Part shown: piece after piece, positions 10,972-21,281 of the stretch
Position numbering within the stretch: position 1 is the stretch's first letter
How the letters are laid out: each line of letters starts with the position of its first letter
NCBI RefSeq assembly: GCF_020509005.1
Contig: NC_063017.1
Span: forward strand, 3,348,001 to 3,412,000
From: Fulvia fulva
Taxonomy: Eukaryota > Ascomycota > Dothideomycetes > Mycosphaerellales > Mycosphaerellaceae
Direction of reading: 5' to 3'
DNA length: 64,000 nt
The notes under the pieces: generated by a model
The model's input: the letters and a program-made list of their open reading frames with translations, nothing else
What the model was told of the DNA's origin: nothing
The model's database searches: none
Position numbers and translations under genes: made by a program

Positions 10972-13532
10972 GTGAAGGCTGACTGTTCAGGCACTTCGCA
11001 GCCGGGCGCCGGCCGAAGCGAAGCGAAGGAGCAGATGAAGTCATGAGAGAGATGAGCTTACGTAGATGATGTAGACTACGAAGTGATGTTCATGGCAGAT
11101 GATGTCTTTCTCACAGGTGTGGTTCGTCGTTTCTCGCCGTAGTTTGGGCTGGGGGGACGATGCTCGTGCTTGCGCAATTCGGACGCCGAATGGGACCTCT
11201 GATATGCGCGCTCCAAGTCCAGAGGTAAGTACGTTGTCGATCTCTTTTGTGCAGGTAGGACCTTGAGGATGGTGATGCGCTTTTTATGCACGACATGTTC
11301 AAGCTTATTATGAGATAGGGTTGTTAGGATTGGTTGTTTGAGGCGGTTGATCTTCGTTGATGTGTGCGATAGGCTAATCTGTGCGTTTGAGTCTTGCATT
11401 GGGGAGTAGGCCGTGTCAGTTGGCTAAGTACTTGTTTTCTGCAAATGATCATGATATCGAGGCGAAGACAATGACGAAGATGTTCCCGCGATCATTTACA
11501 CATTCACCTACATGTATGCAGAGTTGTCGCGCGATCTGTGTCCGGCATACCGATGTTGTTGCCTGGAGCAAGCGCTGCTTCAAGTACGCGAGTCGACCTC
11601 GGCAGTGATGTGTCGGTATTTGGGTCGCAAATGTGATACAGGCTGATGAGCGAGATGACATGCACGACTTCGTGCGTTACGTGAGAAGCTGTTGCTGATA
11701 CCGATAGTTTCGAGATAGCCTTGAATAGCTCACAACGCACATGAAACACATACCTACAATCAAACTGCATGAACGACTGGCCTGTTCACCAGCAGACTCG
11801 CGATCCTTTGACATGGCGATGCCCTTATCATCACGTCGATCCGTAGGAAGCCAGGTCGGTGCGAAACATGCAGACACACTTCCGGTCGGTGTCAGGTTTG
11901 TGTTTTTAGACGACGACGATCACATCTGCGTTGATAGTGCTGATCATAAGAAGATGATCCACTACTCACCAGACAATACAGGCGACTATAGTCGACCATC
12001 CCTTTTGTCGACGACCTTGAGGCTGAGACAATGATGTCGTGCAACCGAGAATCGATCCATGTCTGACACACTTCAGCTGTGCCCTGCAATGCGCCTTCCC
12101 GCTTCAACCAGTCAACATCCTCCATAGGCGATGTCGTCGTAATGTTGGTAGTACATACGCGTGAGCTGACAGAGAGCGCCATGAATGCGGTTCTCCGCAG
12201 TGCTTGCTGAGCAGCTCTGCAGTTTCACGATGCAGGAGTGAGATCGTACCTGCAGGTGGAGCATGTGCTATGCATCATTGGAGTGTTCGCCGCGGTATTC
12301 GTTTCATCTTCTCGTTCTGCTTCAGTCGGTTTCATAGTCATAACACAACAGCATTATCCTCATATGGCTGGCAGTGGCTCGTATTAAGATCGCGAGTCAG
12401 ACTCCAGTAGTCTAGCTTTGCACATCTCACGCGGCTGACATGTGTGAAACCTTGTGTGCCGTGACGATCCCACAACACGAAATGTGCCCGGCAGCCCTGA
12501 TACGGAAACGCCAGCAGGACATCAGTGTACGTCGGCAGGATGTCTGCACGTCGCCGCCTCTCACCGTTTGGCGCTCATCGTGCTACTGTTCACGGAAGCC
12601 ACTTCCGAGCTGGTGCAGCCAGTTTCGGCACTGGGCGGCTTCTTGCGATGCGTGCGATGTAAGCTGTGAGCTGGAGAGCTCGGCGGACGGCTGCATCGCT
12701 AAGACGTCTGCGTGACGATGTAGCTGGAGGAGAGTTCTCATGGAGAAAAGCAGAAACACGCCAGGTATCGCGGTAGGTTGACACTTGTGCAGTGGCCTTC
12801 ACGGTCGCCGAGGCTGATGAGGCCATCTGATGATTGTAACTTGGAGCGATGCGGTGATGTCTCTATGAGAAGTGCGCTCGCGAGAGAGATCCGAAGCCCC
12901 ATCTTGGGTCTCATCTGCCCGATCGCACCTTCTGCCGCCGCTGCGCTAGCAGCACACGTGCTGCCGTTGTGTCGCATCTTAAGGCGGCCGATCATGTACT
13001 ATTGCAGGTGTACTTTGATGCGGTATTCCTCCGATGTCACTCTGCTCAGCCGGAGTACGCGGAGGATCTTGTTGACATGACGTTCAAACCGCGAGGCTCC
13101 GAGGAAAAGACCAGGTCAGCTTGCCCAACGATCAAGTCGAAAAGTGTATCTGGACAAGCAAGATATCCGGGACCGTGCGGCGCTGTGAGGCCAGGTTCAT
13201 CCGTTCAATGTTGTCAGCTGGGTTTGTGACGGCTGAGCTTCTGGAAGGAAGAACCGCGAACAGAGTTTTTAATCCTTGAGCCGCGATCATCGATGGCAGT
13301 GCAGCGTCTGGTTGGAGTGTTGGAACTTGGCAGCCATCGTCGACTGCAGTCTGCACATGTGCCATGAGTTATCAACAGATACCTAGCTTGTTGAAGTGGC
13401 CGGAAGCAATCTTGCAACGTATTCCGCGTCAAAAGGGTGGGTGTTAAGGAGGCAGGAGCAATGCGAGCCGATCAGGGTGCGTCGAGTTGCGGAAGGTGTG
13501 AAAGTGTTTTGGAAGTACCCATCACGATAGAA
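10972..13532. other. Long gene-free stretch
   Basis: About 2.5 kb lies between xrn1 and the Tc1-type element. Open frames of 60-110 codons occur on both strands but lack domains, consistent starts or recognisable splice patterns. I found no tRNA fold and no terminal-repeat element. GC content is like that of the neighbouring genes, so it is not RIP-mutated. It may hold UTRs, a non-coding transcript or an eroded gene. Confidence 0.5.
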
Positions 13533-13534
13533 TA

Positions 13535-14775
13535 CAGTCCTGGGCATAGTTTTTACAACCCCTGTATTTACGCTAACGCCTTCCGGCTATCCATGTCCAT
13601 CTCAGAAGGTGTTGCTACCTTCAATCTCATTATCCACACACTCACACACGCGCTATCTATCGCCACTATGCCGAAGGGACGCGTCTTTACCGAATTCGAG
13701 AAGGGCGAGATGTGGTCTCTTCACAAACACGCCCACTGGCCGCTACAGTAGATTGCAGACGCCCTTCATACTAACAAAGGCTCTGTCTCTTCAGTAATCT
13801 CACGGCTTGAAAGAGTGCCACCTTCCACACCGAAGAAGAGAGGCCCACCACCTGTAATCAACACCTCCAAGCGTTAGCGACTTGTCCATCGAGCCACCAC
13901 TGATGCTAATAGCCGCCGCCTGCGATACGAACAGATTGCCGCGATAGAGGGCATCTTCAGCGACGTCCGGACAGTAAGAGCTGTATTTGAGAAGGAGGGC
14001 TTCTCACGATATGTCGCAACACGTAAGCCGTTGTTAACTGAGAAACACAAGGAGGCACGGCTTCGATGGGCAAGGGCTCATATTAAATGGACAGTGGAAC
14101 AGTGGGCTCAGGTCCTTTGGACAGATGAAGCTTCATTTAGGTGTGGAATATTCGGACAGGTCTATGTGACACGCAGGGTAGATGAGGCTTATTACGAACA
14201 CTGTCTTACAGCACGCTTCCGCAAGTTCTCAGCCTGTATGATATAGGGCTGTATCTCTGCAGATGGACCTATAGAAGTCCATATATTCGAGAAGGGCTCT
14301 GTCGACGGTGGGGTGTATCGCAGCCAGATTGTCTCTCTTATCCACACGGCAATTGAGAAGTAGCGAGTGTCAACAGGCTCGCAGGACTGCATTGTTATGC
14401 AAGACAACGCCTCAATCCACAAGGCGAAGGCAACGGTGAGTCTATTTAAGGAGAAGGGCCTACACCTTATGGAATGGCCAGCCAATTCACCAGATCTCAA
14501 CCCTATTGAGAATCTATGGGCTCTTCTTAAGCATAGGGTAGGTGCTCATTTTCCTACAACACGAGATGAGGTAATAGCTGCTATCAAGATTGAATGGGCC
14601 AAGCTCACACCTAGGACAAACAACGTATATACAAGAGTATGCGAGAACGCTGCGAGGCAGTAATAGCTAACAATGGAGGACACACCAGGTGGTGAGCTAC
14701 GCCAAGCAGTGGGTACATCCTTCCTAATGAGGAAAGGTGGAAGAACAGGGGTTGTAAAAACTATGCCCAGGACTG
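13535..14775 (+). mobile_element. Tc1/mariner-type DNA transposon, full length, decayed
   Basis: The element (1241 bp) is bounded by a perfect 31-bp terminal inverted repeat that begins CAGTCCTGGGCATAGTTTTT, and it is flanked by TA on both sides (13533-13534 and 14776-14777). TA duplication is the hallmark of the Tc1/mariner superfamily. It encloses one transposase reading frame carrying stops. A 287-bp internally deleted relative with the same ends sits at 26910-27196. Confidence 0.93.
13668..14695 (+). pseudogene. Broken Tc1/mariner DDE transposase
   Basis: Read in a single frame from the ATG at 13668, the product shows an N-terminal helix-turn-helix region and the DDE catalytic signatures WTDEASF, IVMQDNASIHKA and WPANSPDLNPIENLWA. 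Four in-frame TAG codons interrupt it: 13749, 13875, 14244 and 14361. All are explainable as CAG-to-TAG or TGG-to-TAG changes, as expected from RIP-type C-to-T mutation. A one-base deletion near 14612 shifts the end of the frame; this is shown by the related MITE at 26910-27196, which keeps the base. The original stop was probably the TGA at 14693-14695. The copy cannot make active transposase. Confidence 0.92.
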
Positions 14776-15008
14776 TATCACTGTTTCACAGTGAGGGACA
14801 GGCGAGTCGCGACTGTGCTTGCCACTATAGCACACACCATATCGCTGCTACATGTATGATAGATGGGGCATCGCTGCGAGGCTCGACTCGTCCATCAATC
14901 AACAAGACTTCAAGCCAGGTGTCGCACCGGCGTGTCTTCTGTAGAGAGAAGGTGAAGGTGCGAAGATCAGGGCCATTTTGGCGCGAAGCTTCCCGCGCAC
15001 TACAGTTG

Positions 15009-15358
15009 GGCAGATACTAGTCGGCAAGTGCCCTGCTGCTATTCGGCAAGTACACTGTAATCTTGGTTGAACAAAACGCCTGTTTACTGCTGTGCAAGTA
15101 ACTAAGCAAAGCAACGACGACTGTCTTGCACGTCGCTGTTGGGCCTCGGGGAGGGCACATCGGCGGGGCCCCTACCCCTGCCTCGTGAGGGCCCCCCTCC
15201 CACTCGTTGCCAGCTCGAGTGCGCGGAGAAGAAAGATACTCGGAGGTGTGAGGCTATATCCTAGGGGGTAACGAATACCCTGCTTATACGCGAGATACGA
15301 TATGTCGACCCTGCTACTTGCCGAATAGCAGCGACGTACTTGCCGACTAGTATCTGCC
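15009..15358. mobile_element. Non-autonomous hAT-like element (MITE)
   Basis: The 350-bp element has a perfect 21-bp terminal inverted repeat (GGCAGATACTAGTCGGCAAG and one more base), flanked by the 8-bp direct repeat TACAGTTG at 15001-15008 and 15359-15366. An 8-bp target duplication is typical of hAT transposons. A second inverted motif (CTATTCGGCAAGTA and its complement) lies just inside each end, a likely transposase-binding subterminal repeat. The interior is GC-rich with no open frame for a transposase. Confidence 0.85.
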
Positions 15359-15599
15359 TACAGTTGCCGGTAAGGAGGCGCTAAGTTTTCCACTACCGCA
15401 GCTTATCTATTTATTGATGGTAAAATTCAAAACTTTGATTGGGCCTGTCCGTGCCGAATGGCGGACCGCATGGCAAGCATAGCACACTCCAGCTATGCGC
15501 AATCCGCTTCGAGCCGTTCATCGTAGCTCGCCCTCAATCATGCCGGCTCGCGGAGGAAGAGCATTGACGAGGAATAGCCAAGACTAGACATAAATTCTA

Positions 15600-15868
15600 T
15601 GGGCAGACCCAATCTTATGTAATCAATCAAATTCTGAGGACTCAACTTTGTACCTGCCCGCCCGGCGAGGGCTAATAGCCCTCTGTTTCTCGTAGCCGAA
15701 GCAAACCTGGGAGGGACCCAAGGTAGGAGGGCCCCCCCCGAAGGGAGGGAGGATCTCTTGGGAGGCTCCGGGTGCAGCGGAGGGCTGGGGGGTGGGGATG
15801 TGGTTTGATGGACTTTGATTAATTACATCAGCTTGGGTCTGCCCGTAGTCGAAAATGGGGTCTGCCCA
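15600..15868. mobile_element. MITE-like inverted-repeat element
   Basis: The left end TATGGGCAGACCC and right end GGGTCTGCCCATA are inverted repeats, flanked by TA at 15598-15599 and 15869-15870. A second copy of the right-end motif (GGGTCTGCCCGTAG) lies at about 15834-15847. The left inner sequence ATGTAATCAATCAAA matches the complement of the right inner TTTGATTAATTACAT. No open frame is seen; the middle is very GC-rich with poly-G/poly-C runs. The family is not determined, and exact ends are uncertain because the right motif is doubled. Confidence 0.6.
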
Positions 15869-15870
15869 TA

Positions 15871-16523
15871 GACTCGTCGAGACTAGAGAGGTACCAGCTC
15901 AGACAAAAACGTAGCGACGCCCACACCCTGTCAGCGGTCGCCTGCCTCTCGAGAGTTCGGCGCCTTCGCATGGTGTGCCTGACCGTCACACAAGCGATCC
16001 GGACGCAGCGGACTAACAGCTGATACCACAATCCATTCCGCGCCGCTGCTTGCACCCACGAGCTCTCGAGACGTTTTTGTGCGACCTTCGGCTTGCCGGC
16101 GTCCATTCAGTGTTGCATGCACGCCTGTCAGTCGGGAGCCTAACACCCAGTGGCGTACTGTCTGCCACGGCCTGACATTTCAGCTGGAATCACGGACAAG
16201 ACTCTACAAACACACCTTCTGCATCGGAGAATCGCCTGCCTGTTTATCATCTACCTCGATCTGCCCACTCCAACATCAAACGTGTCGACGTTCGATCATC
16301 GCTGGCATTCGGTCCCCGACCAGGGTCCGACTCAGGTACATACCAGCGTACCCCCTGCTACAGCCTGCAGCTCCTCCACAGCATAGCACAGTCCCTGATA
16401 TCGAGGCTTGCAGCGTCATTCTCGCGTGTCACCCTGGTGGACCTTGGACTCGGCGGTTTCGACCTTTACTAGAGACCGTCAACCGACGGACATCTTAGTG
16501 GACCAGCACTCTCCGCAGTAATT
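15871..16523. other. Intergenic, probable promoter/5' leader
   Basis: No gene is recognised here. The + strand becomes C/T- and CA-rich toward 16523, as is common in fungal 5' UTRs, and probably serves the downstream hypothetical gene. Confidence 0.45.
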
Positions 16524-17720
16524 ATGGCTGATTCCCGTGCTTCTCGCCCCATCGAGGACTTCTTTGTCAACCCGGCCTTCAACTTCGACTTCAACTTCAA
16601 CTGCGACACTCGACATCAACAGTCCAAGATGGTCGACAACAACAATCTTTACACTGGTGCTACCAATCAGTACAATGACTGCTGGTTCACCTCTACCAAG
16701 GCCTTGAACTCGGATGGCAAGGCACCTACAGCAGTCACTCATCTGGTCAACAACTCGTCGCAATTACGCGGGTACACCTCCGACGAGGAGACAGCTTCTC
16801 CTATCGACGACGACAACTCCAGTGTATACTCAGACTACAGCGGCATCAGCGACTTTACCTTACCGGAAGCTCTTGCTGAAAGCTGCAACCAAGTCGAACA
16901 GCAATGCAGTGAGGCACAAGCGGTAAAGATCCAGTCAGCCGGCAAGGCCAAAGTGGTTTCACTGCCAAAGCTCGTCGACATTCCCTCAAGGCGTGGAGTA
17001 GTCCGACCAGCAAGCATCAGTCTAAACCCCAATTCAAGCTCCAGGCGCAACTCAGCAATGCAGCAAAGTGTTCGAAGCAGCGAAGACAGCCACCATGGAT
17101 CTGTCAACTCGTCAGTAATGGACTCACCCGCATCTACCGCCCCGAGTTCATTAATCATCGACCGCTCGCTTGAAGTCAAACGACGATCAAGCGTTGCTTC
17201 CCGACATGTACCACTTTTGGAAGCCGCTCGTGCCATCTCACCAACAACGCCATATCCAACTTCAACGCCAAGCACACCACTGGAGCCACGATCTGTTGGT
17301 CTCATTAAGCGCGAGAACACTGTATCGAGCCAGCGATCAAATTCCACCACATCATCCTTGAAGCTCCCGATAAAGCGCATGAACAAGTTATCGTCCAACT
17401 TCAGTCTAAACCGGATCGGCAAGGAATTTCGGGACACTTTCGTACCGAAGGATGCAGCACGCAGAAGCTACCTGGAGGATGTCAAAGAACCGGAACCCGT
17501 CATGGTCACACAACAGGCGCCGCAATCGCCGCGCAATTCGAGCATCAGTAAGCCGAAGATGGTCGCTCGCGCAGCGAACGAGCGAGCACCGACGATTGAG
17601 CTGCCGCCGTTTCCGGGTGACCAAGACGATTTCTCGAGTGACTGGCCGCTGAAGCTTGGTGCGACGTCGTCGTTTCCAAAGATGAGGAGTGTATCTAACA
17701 GAGTCGCTTCTGATGCCTAG
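16524..17720 (+). CDS. Hypothetical disordered Ser-rich protein
   Basis: The single-exon frame of 398 aa starts at ATG 16524. I do not recognise the family. The protein is rich in Ser, Asn, Thr and Pro, with an aromatic-Asn/Asp stretch near the N-terminus (FNFDFNFN), acidic DEE/DDD patches (about residues 88-100), many RRxS/RxxS sites that resemble basophilic kinase targets (for example VKRRSSVASR), and short basic blocks (KLPIKRMNKLSSNFSLNRIG). No signal peptide, membrane segment or catalytic domain is apparent. Its length and sustained codon structure support a real gene. A phospho-regulated scaffold or signalling protein is possible but unproven. Confidence 0.75.
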   Translation: MADSRASRPIEDFFVNPAFNFDFNFNCDTRHQQSKMVDNNNLYTGATNQYNDCWFTSTKALNSDGKAPTAVTHLVNNSSQLRGYTSDEETASPIDDDNSSVYSDYSGISDFTLPEALAESCNQVEQQCSEAQAVKIQSAGKAKVVSLPKLVDIPSRRGVVRPASISLNPNSSSRRNSAMQQSVRSSEDSHHGSVNSSVMDSPASTAPSSLIIDRSLEVKRRSSVASRHVPLLEAARAISPTTPYPTSTPSTPLEPRSVGLIKRENTVSSQRSNSTTSSLKLPIKRMNKLSSNFSLNRIGKEFRDTFVPKDAARRSYLEDVKEPEPVMVTQQAPQSPRNSSISKPKMVARAANERAPTIELPPFPGDQDDFSSDWPLKLGATSSFPKMRSVSNRVASDA

Positions 17721-18226
17721 ATGGATCATGATTTGTGTTTTCGATTACTGTAATGTTTAGCGTAGGCGCAAGGTACAGGCGTCTAATTTCATGATGATGG
17801 AGGATGGCTTTGATGAGAATGAGAGGGTGGAGATCTTTTGTTACAGCTGCACTGAGGTGTTGAGACGAATCTTGATGACAGCACTACACGCTCGCTGAAG
17901 ACAGCTTGGAGCGGACCATTTGATATGGCACATATTCTGTACGAGTAAAAGAACGATATCAGCGTCTCGGCGAAGAGAACGACTTACTGCTTGATGGCCA
18001 TCTTACTGCATTCATCAACCATTGATTCGATCGCCACTTCCATCACCTTCTAACCACTCTATCCTCAACATCGGTACGCAACCGCACGCGCACGTGTCCC
18101 AGCTACGGGTGCGTACACCCTCAATCTCAAGGCGCAATCTCGCACCGCATGCTCGGGCCAGACGCAATCTACTCCAGACGTCTCTTCACATGACTGCGCA
18201 CTCCCGGCCGCACTCGCCACCAGCCC
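17721..18226. other. Intergenic, no gene seen
   Basis: This is the 3' flank of the hypothetical gene up to the pogo-type element. No domain-bearing frame, RNA gene or repeat was found. Confidence 0.5.
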
Positions 18227-18228
18227 TA

Positions 18229-19378
18229 GCCGTGTCGGTCCCCATGCACCCGCGAAGCGGGTGTTGGACAACCCAGTGATATTGGACACCTCAACGATAT
18301 CAATGAGGTGTATTCAACTATCTATTGGCTATATCGTCCATACAGGCAAGCCATATTGGCATAATCTTCCGTCTCTCCACTGGATAAGCAGGTCTGTTGT
18401 ATGTCCCCTTGATATAGCTCATAATCTTGCTTATCCGGTGTCTCAATTCACCTGTTCTTGCACGTGCTAGCTGGGCTTCAAGCTGCTTTACTGTGTTCTC
18501 TTCACGTTCTTGTATAGCAGCTCTTGCGTTGATAGCCTTCATGACACATCCACGCTGAAGGTGTTGTCTCTTCTGAGTGTTGCGAGCATTGCGAGCGTTC
18601 TGGCGGACCGTGGTGTTGTTCAATTCAGCTACTGCTTCGGCGCCCTCAACAATAGCAATCTGGGCTCCACGGAAGAGTGGCTCCAGTCGCTGCTTAATAG
18701 ACTCATCTATCAATGGATCAGCTATAAGCGCAGCAGTGTATCGACCGAAGGTCCTCACTGTTGTTGGAAGCTGCTTATCGTTGACAATCGGCTCCGGTGT
18801 TGAGACTCGTTTATTCGATCGAAGAGCAGCTAGGTCTTGCCTTGCACGAGCCAATATTGGCTCCGGATTGAAGGGGTAGATACCACACTTCTCGAAGCCG
18901 CTTATGATGGTTGTTGGCTTCATTGCTTGCCTTCTGAAGGCCTCGAAGTCATGCAAGAACTAGGTCCAGTATGGTATCGCTTGAGGATCGAATTTGCGCT
19001 GATCTGGACCATCCGGAGTCGCGCGGATACGCCTATCTTGTCACACCTCCTCAAGTAGGTTGCAAGAACAGCTTCTTGATCGTCTGTCAACACCGTGTGC
19101 GTACGCGGCCGTGTGCTGCGTGAGTTGTGACCGAGAAGTCGTCTTCTGAAGCGTTGGTAATCGACACCCCAGTTGGCGGCTACCTGCTTGACAGGACCTG
19201 GATTTGACGCGTCGCAGTACCACTGCACGCCCTCACTGATGAGCTCTCTTCTTCACGATAGATGGAAGCAACCATATTGATGAGATAACGCGTGTTGGAA
19301 AGCGTGGTTTTATTGAGGTGTCCAATATCACTGGGTTGTCCAACACCCGCTTCGCGGGTGCATGGGGACCGACACGGC
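18229..19378 (-). mobile_element. Deleted pogo/Fot1-type transposon
   Basis: The 1150-bp element has a perfect 66-bp terminal inverted repeat beginning GCCGTGTCGGTCCCCATGCA, flanked by TA at 18227-18228 and 19379-19380. Each inverted repeat contains a small palindrome (CACCCGCGAAGCGGGTG). The interior encodes the first and last parts of a Fot1/pogo transposase on the - strand, with the catalytic middle missing. It is therefore an internally deleted, non-autonomous copy that could only move with help from a full element. Confidence 0.9.
18318..19260 (-). pseudogene. Fot1/pogo transposase remnant lacking the DDE core
   Basis: The upstream piece (about 18920-19240, -) has a helix-turn-helix/CENP-B-like start (VKQVAANWGVDYQRFRRRLL, followed by LTDDQEAVLATYLRRCDKIG). 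The downstream piece (18318-18956, -) carries the family C-terminus (FRRQAMKPTTIISGFEKCGI, then YPFNPEPILARARQDL) and a charged tail. The pieces are in different frames. The about 200-residue DDE catalytic domain expected between them is absent, and the extreme N-terminus is frame-disrupted near 19240. The deletion junction lies near 18955-18990. Confidence 0.85.
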
Positions 19379-19380
19379 TA

Positions 19381-20116
19381 ATCTCCACAGATTGAGTGGC
19401 CGCGCACACACCACTGCCGGTATACAGCCACGATACTTACGCCAGCGCTGCCACTGGCGCAATGCACCGCCGCTTGCGATACCGTAGTGGGTCTATACAG
19501 CAAACTCTAGGGATCCCAGCCCTGCCATATCGTAGCGACGTCACTGGCTGGGTTTCTGATGGGTTCTTGTCTGATGGCTTTATGGATTGTGCTGACACGT
19601 AGTTATGTGTGAAGTATACAAGATTTGTGAACTTCCAAGTTTTGGTTGTTTCGGTCGTAACATAGTTCGGGTGCTTCGCTGTTCATCAAGATTGGAATCA
19701 TGGTTTCCTCAACGTGGTGGGCACGGAAGCGGGCTCGAGTGCCGCGCGGGGATTGTGGTTGTTGTTATTGTGGCTGATTTTCGGGATGGCGGTGATGAGG
19801 CGAGTGCCGGTGTTGAGTATCGTGATCATGTGCTTGATGTATTCAGTTTCCGGGTCTCAGGTTGGGGATCTCAGATGGTCTTGCCAGTTATCAGCTAACT
19901 GGCGCCAATCTGGAATGTGGTGTTGGCGCGATGTTGATGGCGCATGACTTGCATGATCAGGCCATCGTTCTCTCGTCAAATCAGAGATGTCTCTGCGCTG
20001 ACCTTAGCCAGGTGTGCGTTGGTTCGTTCTAATCGTGACCTGCGGTCTTTCGGCTGGGCTCAATGCTCTTGGAGGTGACCTGGACCGCCGAGTCCCGATC
20101 GTGTCCATTCGCCTCA
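19381..20116. other. Intergenic, no gene seen
   Basis: Short frames on the + strand (about 97 codons at 19605-19898) are Val/Gly-rich and have no recognisable domain. The region presumably holds the 3' flank of the Yih1-like gene. Confidence 0.5.
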
Positions 20117-20989
20117 TCACTTCTTCCCCTTCTTTTTGCCAGTGGCCTTCTCCTCTTCGACAGCCGCGAAGCCACCTTTCACGACAGCATCCCTCGCGCA
20201 CTGGTTGATAAGTCTGAAGCGGTCTGGACCGAGCTTCACGCCGCCATACCATCTTGACACCACGACCATGACATCCCAGACACCCATGAGCTCTAAAACA
20301 TGCAACACACGGCCGCCGGCAGCGTCTTCGCCGTCGTCATCGCAATCCTGAAATTGAACACCATTCTCTCCACGAATCCGCCAGGCCGTGATATTATGAG
20401 TTGCTTTGGCGACTTTCTTGTCCGTAGCAAGAAGGTGAGCCAGATAAGACTTCGCCTCATCGACAGACAATACTGGCGCAGCTCGCGCAATGAAGACAGA
20501 CTTCTTCTCTGAGACTGGCTCCGAAGTAGTCCATGGTGGCGGATAGCCAAGCTCGTCCAAAGGCTGCTTTGCATCAGAGATGTTCAAGTCGTCAAAGTCT
20601 GAATGGAGATCCTGACCGTTCGTTTGAGCATTTTGTTCTTCCTCGTCCTTTGAGCTTCGGTCCAGGCCGAGCTGCTGAAGTCTCTCGCCAGCGGTTTCGA
20701 TGAGCTCGAATATGCTTGGAGTACCAGGTGCGTAGATCTCAGCGAGTACATCGCGGACGAGCTCCAAGATGGCAGTGCCCTCGCCCTTGGCAATTGCATC
20801 TCCAATGTGTTGAGTGCCAAGGACGGATGGAGGTGTATCAGGGTAGTCTGAAGGGAATTCGAGGCGTAGAGAGACCTCGGGCTGAGAAGGTAATGACAAT
20901 GCGTATATGTCCGACTCGATCAAAGAGAGTGTATGATCGCCGTATATGGAATTGATGGATGTTACCTCATCTCGAAGGTCTTCTGACAT
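20117..20989 (-). CDS. yih1: Yih1/IMPACT family protein (RWD + UPF0029)
   Basis: Yih1/IMPACT proteins bind Gcn1 and restrain activation of the eIF2-alpha kinase Gcn2, linking amino-acid supply to translation. The single-exon protein has 290 aa. An N-terminal RWD domain (about 1-110; DEVTSINSIYGDHTL, then LRLEFPSDYPDTPPSVL) is joined by an acidic linker to the IMPACT/UPF0029 domain (about 165-270), with SVFIARAAPVLSVDEAKSYL, ATHNITAWRI, DDDGEDAAGGRVLHVL and the diagnostic VVVSRWYGGVKLGPDRFRLI. The C-terminus is a Lys-rich tail (KATGKKKGKK). Start ATG 20989 gives the complete RWD domain. It is divergent from prp45, 292 bp away. Confidence 0.94.
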   Translation of the reverse strand: MSEDLRDEVTSINSIYGDHTLSLIESDIYALSLPSQPEVSLRLEFPSDYPDTPPSVLGTQHIGDAIAKGEGTAILELVRDVLAEIYAPGTPSIFELIETAGERLQQLGLDRSSKDEEEQNAQTNGQDLHSDFDDLNISDAKQPLDELGYPPPWTTSEPVSEKKSVFIARAAPVLSVDEAKSYLAHLLATDKKVAKATHNITAWRIRGENGVQFQDCDDDGEDAAGGRVLHVLELMGVWDVMVVVSRWYGGVKLGPDRFRLINQCARDAVVKGGFAAVEEEKATGKKKGKK

Positions 20990-21281
20990 TGCTGTGAAAA
21001 GAAGTGCCTCAAACGTGATGTGCTGTATGTTGCGGAAGCTAGATTCATGTGCTTGAAATCATCGTTACAAGCAATAGCAATGGACATGAGCCGCCGTGAC
21101 TTCGTGATATCGCTACACGATGTTGTAGTCATGAAGGTGAAGGCCCAAGTGAATGCCTTTCTCGCCAAGATTTCATGACTAAGAAACTCTGCCCGCAAGC
21201 TTTGCCGCAGATTTCATGATTGAACATGGGAAGTGAGCGAGCAACAGAGACGACATCTTGTTCCTACATTCATACCACAAC
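20990..21281. promoter_or_regulatory. Shared divergent promoter region of yih1 and prp45
   Basis: These 292 bp between opposite start codons must contain both promoters. I recognise no specific factor site with confidence. Confidence 0.5.

Noticed and set aside
11076..13080. Several 80-110 codon frames in the gene-poor stretch
   Set aside because: None has a recognisable domain, conserved motif or convincing start; they overlap each other on both strands.
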